A DNA stretch of 9,864 nucleotides from CAYYHA01 sp964471535. Its GTDB lineage: Bacteria > Myxococcota > Myxococcia > SLRQ01. Position numbers and translations under genes: made by a program. The stretch covers positions 1 through 9,864 of the forward strand of contig CAYYHA010000153.1 of NCBI GenBank assembly GCA_964471535.1, read 5' to 3'. Below the pieces are notes generated by a model, which was given only the letters and a program-made list of their open reading frames with translations, had not been told where the DNA came from and made no database searches. Shown one piece after another: positions 5,958-9,864 of this stretch (position 1 is the stretch's first letter; the number at the start of each line of letters is the position of its first letter).

Positions 5958-6704
5958 ATGCACTTCGAAGTCCTCACCCTCTTTCCCGAGATCCTGGAAG
6001 GTGCCGTGGGCGCGAGCCTCCTCGGCAAGGCACAGGCACGGGGGCGACTCTCGGTGCGCCTCACCGACGTGCGGGACTTCGCCACCGGTCGCCACCGGGT
6101 CTGCGACGACGCGCCCTACGGTGGTGGGGCGGGGATGGTGATGAAGCCCGAGCCGCTCGTGGCGGCCATCGAAGCGGCAAAGGGTCGGGCCGCTGAGGGT
6201 GCAAGGCTGCGCACCGTGCTCCTCTCACCTCGGGGGCGGCGTCTCGACCAGACCTACGTCCAGCAGCTGGCGGCGCTCGACCACCTCATCCTGGTCTGCG
6301 GCCGCTACGAGGGGGTGGACGCCCGAGTCCTCGACTACGTCGACGAGGAGCTGTCCATCGGCGACTACGTCCTCTCGGGGGGCGAGCCGGCGGCGCTCGT
6401 CGTGATCGACGCGGTCGCGCGGCTCGTGCCTGGGGTGCTGGGCAATTGCGACTCCCTGGCGGAGGAGAGCCATGCCTCGGGCCTACTCGAGTATCCCCAC
6501 TACACCCGGCCGGTGGAGTTTCGGGGCGTTCGCGTGCCCGAGGTGCTGCTCTCGGGCGATCACCAGCGCATCGCCCGCTGGCGGCGCGCCCTGGCCCTGA
6601 AGCTCACCCGCAGGCGCCGGCCGGACCTCTTCGAGCGCCTCGAGCTCACGGAGGCCGACCGCGCGCTGCTCGAGACGCCGGACGACTGGGACGGAAATCC
6701 TTGA
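5958..6704 (+). CDS. trmD: tRNA (guanine-N1-)-methyltransferase TrmD
   Basis: TrmD transfers a methyl group from S-adenosylmethionine to G37 of tRNAs, preventing +1 frameshifts. It has 248 residues and all the SPOUT trefoil-knot landmarks: DDAPYGGGAGMVMKPEP (50-66), LLSPRGRRLDQ (88-98), LVCGRYEGVD (112-121), the knot segment ELSIGDYVLSGGEPAALVVI (131-150), and GLLEYPHYTRP (175-185). Arg155 corresponds to the catalytic-site Arg154 of H. influenzae TrmD. At the position of Asp169, the proposed general base, this protein has Glu170 (LAEESHAS). The ATG at 5958 has only a weak ribosome binding site, so translation is probably coupled to rimM, 10 bases upstream. A candidate rplS promoter overlaps its stop codon. 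Confidence 0.97.
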   Translation: MHFEVLTLFPEILEGAVGASLLGKAQARGRLSVRLTDVRDFATGRHRVCDDAPYGGGAGMVMKPEPLVAAIEAAKGRAAEGARLRTVLLSPRGRRLDQTYVQQLAALDHLILVCGRYEGVDARVLDYVDEELSIGDYVLSGGEPAALVVIDAVARLVPGVLGNCDSLAEESHASGLLEYPHYTRPVEFRGVRVPEVLLSGDHQRIARWRRALALKLTRRRRPDLFERLELTEADRALLETPDDWDGNP

Positions 6705-6729
6705 AATCTTCCCGGGAACTCCCTAAAAG
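6701..6729 (+). promoter_or_regulatory. Candidate internal promoter for rplS
   Basis: TTGAAA (6701-6706) matches 5/6 of the -35 consensus. It is separated by 17 bases from TAAAAG (6724-6729), which matches 4/6 of the -10. The -35 box includes the trmD stop codon. Transcription would start near 6736, about 27 bases ahead of the rplS ATG. Such a promoter would let L19 be made in excess of TrmD. Judged by eye only. Confidence 0.45.
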
Positions 6730-6762
6730 GGGCGGCTCCAAGCTGCCCGAAGGGAATTTGTC

Positions 6763-7230
6763 ATGCGTCAGAAGGCCATCGAACTCGTCGAGCGGAAGTA
6801 CCTGCGAACCGACGTGCCCCGGATCGAGCCGGGCGATACGGTTCGCGTCCACCAGCGCATCGTCGAAGGGGACAAGGAGCGCATCCAGGTCTTCGAAGGG
6901 GTCGTCCTCCGGGTGAACGGCGGCGGCAACCGGCAGACCTTCACCGTGCGCAAGGTGAGCTTCGGCATCGGGGTGGAGCGGATCTTCCCCCTGTGCAGCC
7001 CCCGCATCGAGAAGATCGAGGTGGTACGAAGCGGTCGGGTGCGCCGGGCCCGCCTCTACTACCTGCGGGATCGAACCGGCAAGGCGGCGAGGCTGCGCGG
7101 CGAGGCGGTCGGCGACCGCACCCGCGCGCCGGTGCCCCCCGTGGAGACGGCCGCCGAGGCCGAGGGGGGGGAGGCTGCGTCCGACGCAGCGCCGGCATCG
7201 GAGGCGGGCGGCGAAGGCGCCGACGCCTGA
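6763..7230 (+). CDS. rplS: 50S ribosomal protein L19 with acidic Ala-rich C-terminal extension
   Basis: L19 is a large-subunit protein near the 30S-50S interface. The core (residues 1 to about 113) is well conserved: PRIEPGDTVRVHQRIVEGDK, RIQVFEGVVLRVNGGGN, FTVRKVSFGIGVERIFPL, and SPRIEKIEVVRSGRVRRARL. The ATG has AAGGGA (6750-6755) upstream. The usual length is about 115, but this protein has 155 residues. The last 40 or so are low-complexity Ala/Glu/Gly/Pro and acidic, unlike the basic core. A G8 run (7164-7171) sits in the part encoding this tail, so a slippage there would alter only the extension. It is the last gene of the rpsP cluster. Confidence 0.97.
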   Translation: MRQKAIELVERKYLRTDVPRIEPGDTVRVHQRIVEGDKERIQVFEGVVLRVNGGGNRQTFTVRKVSFGIGVERIFPLCSPRIEKIEVVRSGRVRRARLYYLRDRTGKAARLRGEAVGDRTRAPVPPVETAAEAEGGEAASDAAPASEAGGEGADA

Positions 7231-7479
7231 CCACGCGACAGCGGCGCCACGGCAGGCCCGCTGCGCGGCGATCGAAGGCGTGCGGTTCGCAAGACCGGGG
7301 CGCCGGCCAGCGGCGGGGATCGGATCGAGGGGTAGGTCCCTGGGGCCCGGGAGGGCTCTGCCCGCTCCCCGGCGCCGCCGTGGGGACCGACGCGGGGGCC
7401 GAAGTGCGCAGCTAGGCAGCGCGGAGCCGGGATGGCGAGTTGTCAGCGCGCCCGTCCTGCGAGATCCTGACCGCCCCCC
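7231..7479 (+). other. Intergenic region between rplS and the SMC-like gene
   Basis: No gene or RNA gene can be supported in these 249 bases. The frame of the downstream gene is closed by a TGA at 7468-7470. The only structure I see is an imperfect hairpin at 7347-7372 (CCGGGAG-GGC, loop TCT, GCC-CG-CTCCCCGG) with no T-run after it. A TTGTCA at 7440-7445 has no convincing -10. Where the downstream gene is transcribed from remains unclear. Confidence 0.5.
7347..7372 (+). terminator. Imperfect GC-rich hairpin downstream of rplS (weak terminator candidate)
   Basis: CCGGGAG pairs with CTCCCCGG (one bulge) and encloses GGC-TCT-GCC, for about ten pairs in total with two bulges. No U-tract follows and it lies 117 bases after rplS, so a role in ending the ribosomal-protein transcript is only possible. 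Spurious stems are common in sequence this GC-rich. Confidence 0.25.
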
Positions 7480-9621
7480 ATGCGCATCACCGAAGTGGTC
7501 CTCCAGGGCGTGCCCGGCAGCCCCGAGCTCGCCCGTCTCTCCGTGGGAAGCGGTCTGACCGTCCTGGTCCCCGGGCCAAGTGGGCGCCTGCCCCTGCTCG
7601 AGCTGCTCCGGTTTGCGCTGTACGAGGAGAGCACCGAGCCCCCGGCCCACCTGCAGGCTGGCGAGGGTCCGGCGCGGATCGGTCTGACACTTCAGGACGG
7701 GCGTGGAACGATCTATCGGGTCCTCCGTGACGTGAAGCGGGGCGCGGTGCAGCTCCTGAAGTGGGACCCCGACGCGCAGAAGTTCGGCCTCGTCTCACAG
7801 CGCGCCGCGGAGGTGTGCCAATACCTGCGCGCCCAGTGTGGGGTGCCGGCCGAGGACGTCTTCCTGGGACTGCTCGGGCTCTCTCCCCAGGCTTTGCCCA
7901 GCCGGCTCCCCCGGGTCGCGCCGGAACCGCCGGCGGGAGGCATCGGGCTTCGCGCCACGCCGCCCTACGGGACGCCGGCTGCCGCGGCACGCATGACGCC
8001 GCCGCACGGTCTGGCCGCCGCGGGCGCGATGCACGGCGGTGGGGTCCATGCCGGCGGGATCCACGGCGCAGGGATGCACGCCGCCATGCCGTCCGCGGGG
8101 CCCACCGCGGCGATGGGGGGCGCCGGCGCCGCACCCCGCCGCTTCCAGGGCTATACGGGCGATCTCGACACTGCAGCCGGAGACTCCGAATACGCGGGCT
8201 TGAGCCTTGCCGAGAAGAAGGCAAAGCTGGCCGAGCTCGAGACCCTGCTGAGGTCCATCGAGAGCCTCGACGAGATCCAGTTCACCCTCGATGGGCTGCA
8301 GAACGAGGCCTTCGAACTCGACGAGAAGATGAAGGCGGTGGCGAGCCTGGAGCAGGAGCTGAAGAGGCTCGACTCGGAACTCGCGCGCTTCGGGGACCTC
8401 GAGGCGTTGCCGCGGGACTTCGCCGCCAAGGCCAAGGAGTACGAGTTCCTGAAGGAGAAGCTGGGGCAGACCCTGGAGCGCATCGACGCGGAGCGGGAGA
8501 AGCTCGCAGCGGTGCGCGAGGGCCCGGTCCCGGAGCTCCACCGCGACCCCTTCCTCTGGGGCGGTCTCGCGGCGGCGCTGCTCCTCAGCGCCGGAGCCCT
8601 CGCCCTCGAGGGGATGCGGTGGCTCCTCTTTCTCAATCCACTCGCTCTGGCCGCGGCCGTCGTTGCCGTCTTTCGGTGGGCCGGCGAGGTGGAGGCAAGG
8701 GAGCAGGTCCAGGAGAAGGAGAAGCTCCTCGACGAACGTGCGCGGAAGGCGCAGCGCACCTTCGACCTGGAGACGGCGATCGTGCGCAAGGTGATGTCCG
8801 ATCTGGGTCTAGAGACGCCGCGGGAGGTGCTGCGGCGTTTCGACGAGCGGCAGCAGATCGCCAACCGTAGGGCGACGGTTTCAGAGCGCCTGCAAAGGGA
8901 GATGCAGGGCGAGGACTACCAGGAGGCCAAGGGGCGGCGCGAGGCCCTTGCGCAGCGCATCGCCGAACTCGAGGCCAAGCTCGCCGGGTCGGGAGGCTAT
9001 GCGGCCAATCCCGGCGACCTACGCCGGCAGATCGCCGACCTCCGCGAGGCGATCGAGCGCGAGCAGCGCGGTGAGGCGCCCCCCAAGGCGCCCCCTGGCG
9101 ACGCCCCGCTGGCACCGCAGACGCCGCATGGGGCTTCCGTCCATCCGGCCGAGGGGAACGGGCCCCGGCCTGCGCCTCCAGACCCGGGGCCGAAGCTTCT
9201 CGGGCTGCTCGCCGACGTCTTCCACACCGACGGCCATGCGGTGGTGCAAGGCTTCGCCGAGCGGCTCGGACAGTACCTCTCCGCCCTGACCAATCGGGCC
9301 TGGCTGGGGGCACAGTTCGACGGCAAGGGAGCGCTCGAACTCCGATCGGCGGTGGGAGGGCGCACCTGCAGCTGGCAGGAACTCTCCGACGTGGATCGCG
9401 ATCTGGTCTTCCTAGCCCTGCGCCTCGCGCTTGCCGAGGCGGTGCTCCGCAAAGCGCCCATGCCCCTCTTCGTCGAGGACCCGTTCGGCGAGCTGGACGC
9501 GGCTCGGCAGGGGCTCGTGCTGAAGATGGTCCACTATCTCGCCGGCCTCTCCCAGGTGATCCTGCAGTCGAGCGACCCCATGTGGCTGCAGGGGGCTGCG
9601 GCCGTCCATCAGACGGGCTGA
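7480..9621 (+). CDS. Membrane-anchored YhaN/SMC-like protein with degenerate ATPase motifs
   Basis: This 713-residue protein has the layout of YhaN/Rad50-type split ABC ATPases. N-lobe (1-145): strand-rich start, GLTVLVPGPSGRLPLLELL where a P-loop is expected, and FLGLLGLSPQALPS near 128-141. Linker (146-235): Pro/Ala/Gly-rich with His repeats. Coiled coil (about 240-350), then a transmembrane hairpin (about 358-378 and 381-399), then a second coiled coil (about 402-530) and a Pro-rich spacer (531-571). C-lobe (572-713): signature-like ELSDVDRDLVFLALRLALAE, Walker B-like MPLFVEDPFGELD and a QVILQSSDP switch region. The P-loop lacks the GK[ST] residues and is about two residues short. The signature lacks the Gly pair, and the switch His is absent. 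ATP hydrolysis is therefore doubtful. No ribosome binding site is visible before the ATG at 7480, but an in-frame stop at 7468 limits extension. The stop is 4 bases from rnhB. Function unknown; possibly an envelope- or DNA-linked structural protein. Confidence 0.85.
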   Translation: MRITEVVLQGVPGSPELARLSVGSGLTVLVPGPSGRLPLLELLRFALYEESTEPPAHLQAGEGPARIGLTLQDGRGTIYRVLRDVKRGAVQLLKWDPDAQKFGLVSQRAAEVCQYLRAQCGVPAEDVFLGLLGLSPQALPSRLPRVAPEPPAGGIGLRATPPYGTPAAAARMTPPHGLAAAGAMHGGGVHAGGIHGAGMHAAMPSAGPTAAMGGAGAAPRRFQGYTGDLDTAAGDSEYAGLSLAEKKAKLAELETLLRSIESLDEIQFTLDGLQNEAFELDEKMKAVASLEQELKRLDSELARFGDLEALPRDFAAKAKEYEFLKEKLGQTLERIDAEREKLAAVREGPVPELHRDPFLWGGLAAALLLSAGALALEGMRWLLFLNPLALAAAVVAVFRWAGEVEAREQVQEKEKLLDERARKAQRTFDLETAIVRKVMSDLGLETPREVLRRFDERQQIANRRATVSERLQREMQGEDYQEAKGRREALAQRIAELEAKLAGSGGYAANPGDLRRQIADLREAIEREQRGEAPPKAPPGDAPLAPQTPHGASVHPAEGNGPRPAPPDPGPKLLGLLADVFHTDGHAVVQGFAERLGQYLSALTNRAWLGAQFDGKGALELRSAVGGRTCSWQELSDVDRDLVFLALRLALAEAVLRKAPMPLFVEDPFGELDAARQGLVLKMVHYLAGLSQVILQSSDPMWLQGAAAVHQTG
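8029..8088 (+). repeat. Four tandem 15-base units encoding [MVI]H[GA][GA][GM] pentapeptides
   Basis: Residues 184-203 of the SMC-like protein read MHGGG, VHAGG, IHGAG, MHAAM, placing His at 185, 190, 195 and 200. The DNA units (ATGCACGGCGGTGGG and three variants) are aligned codon for codon with differing third positions, so this is a diverged tandem duplication. It sits in the disordered linker between the N-lobe and the coiled coil. The regular His spacing could bind metal, but that is only a possibility. Confidence 0.8.
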
Positions 9622-9625
9622 ACGC

Positions 9626-9864
9626 ATGGGGCGTCGCCGGTCGGCAGGGGCTCAGCTCGAGCTCGGGCTCGGTGGACAGGAGGCGGAGCTCGGCTTCGGG
9701 GAGCGCTGGGCGCGGCGGCGTGGGTACCAGCGGGTCTTGGGGGTCGACGAGGTGGGGCGGGGCCCCTTGGCGGGGCCGGTGGTCGCAGCGGCCGTGCGTC
9801 TGGATCCGGAGCTGGAGCGGGTGCTGGTGGAGGCGGGGCTGACCGACAGCAAGCGGCTCGGGGT
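9626..9864 (+). CDS. rnhB: Ribonuclease HII, N-terminal part (cut by window end)
   Basis: RNase HII removes RNA from RNA-DNA hybrids and single ribonucleotides from DNA. The 79 complete codons visible include the signature VLGVDEVGRGPLAGPVVAAA at residues 43-62, with catalytic Asp47 and Glu48 in DEVGRG, and then LTDSKRLG, matching the conserved DSK motif. The frame runs off the window with no stop, so the catalytic C-terminal half cannot be checked. The first 35 or so residues (Arg/Gly/Glu-rich) precede the conserved fold. The ATG at 9626 follows the upstream stop by 4 bases and has no clear ribosome binding site, which suggests coupled translation with the SMC-like gene. In many bacteria rnhB follows rplS directly, but here that gene intervenes. 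Confidence 0.95.
   Translation, partial: MGRRRSAGAQLELGLGGQEAELGFGERWARRRGYQRVLGVDEVGRGPLAGPVVAAAVRLDPELERVLVEAGLTDSKRLG

Noticed and set aside
4907..6085. 392-codon open frame on the - strand across rpsP, khpA and rimM
   Set aside because: It crosses three well-recognised + strand genes and has a low-complexity, Arg/Ser/Pro-rich translation. It is a GC-driven artefact.
7280..7340. tRNA-like GGTTCGCAAGACC segment in the rplS downstream gap
   Set aside because: No acceptor, D-arm or anticodon stem can be built around it.
7761..8870. 369-codon + frame inside the SMC-like gene
   Set aside because: It is an Arg/Gly/Pro-rich out-of-frame shadow. The other frame shows coiled coils, transmembrane segments and lobe motifs.
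1..9864. CRISPR array, insertion sequence, phage or defence system
   Set aside because: No spaced repeats, transposase, integrase or terminal inverted repeats are visible. All genes fit a core chromosomal context.

Overview
The window is GC-rich, gene-dense bacterial chromosome with every recognisable gene on the + strand. The order alr, mlaE-mlaF-mlaD, then rpsP-khpA-rimM-trmD-rplS and rnhB, together with the high GC, many GTG/TTG starts and a long diderm-type MlaD, suggests a Myxococcota or other deltaproteobacterial-type diderm. This placement is an inference from gene order and style, not from a database match.

Layout. (1) 112-1278: alanine racemase, supplying D-alanine for peptidoglycan. 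(2) 1331-4528: a three-gene Mla-type phospholipid transport operon made of permease (mlaE), ATPase (mlaF) and MCE protein (mlaD). The genes are coupled by stop/start overlaps. MlaD is 524 residues. After its membrane anchor and MCE domain it has a long helical segment and a C-terminal region that looks like an outer-membrane beta-barrel, so one polypeptide may span the periplasm. No mlaC or mlaB is present here. The mlaF/mlaD junction carries an imperfect direct duplication that creates a 19-codon mini-ORF joined by overlaps at both ends. (3) 4529-4788: an intergenic region with a GC-rich inverted repeat after mlaD, a good sigma-70-type promoter and a leader hairpin before rpsP. (4) 4789-7230: the conserved translation cluster of S16, the KH-domain RNA-binding protein KhpA, the 16S maturation factor RimM, the tRNA m1G37 methyltransferase TrmD and L19. 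A second candidate promoter lies directly in front of rplS. (5) 7231-7479: 249 bases with no supportable gene. (6) 7480-9621: a 713-residue protein with the plan of a YhaN/SMC/Rad50-like ATPase. Its two half-ATPase lobes are joined by coiled coils, with a transmembrane hairpin where the hinge would be and a His/Gly-rich repeat linker. Its P-loop, signature motif and switch histidine are all degenerate. (7) 9626-end: the start of RNase HII, cut by the window edge.

Most of the window is core housekeeping. The items most worth a second look are the degenerate membrane-anchored SMC-like protein between rplS and rnhB, the duplicated mlaF/mlaD junction, and the apparent trans-envelope MlaD.
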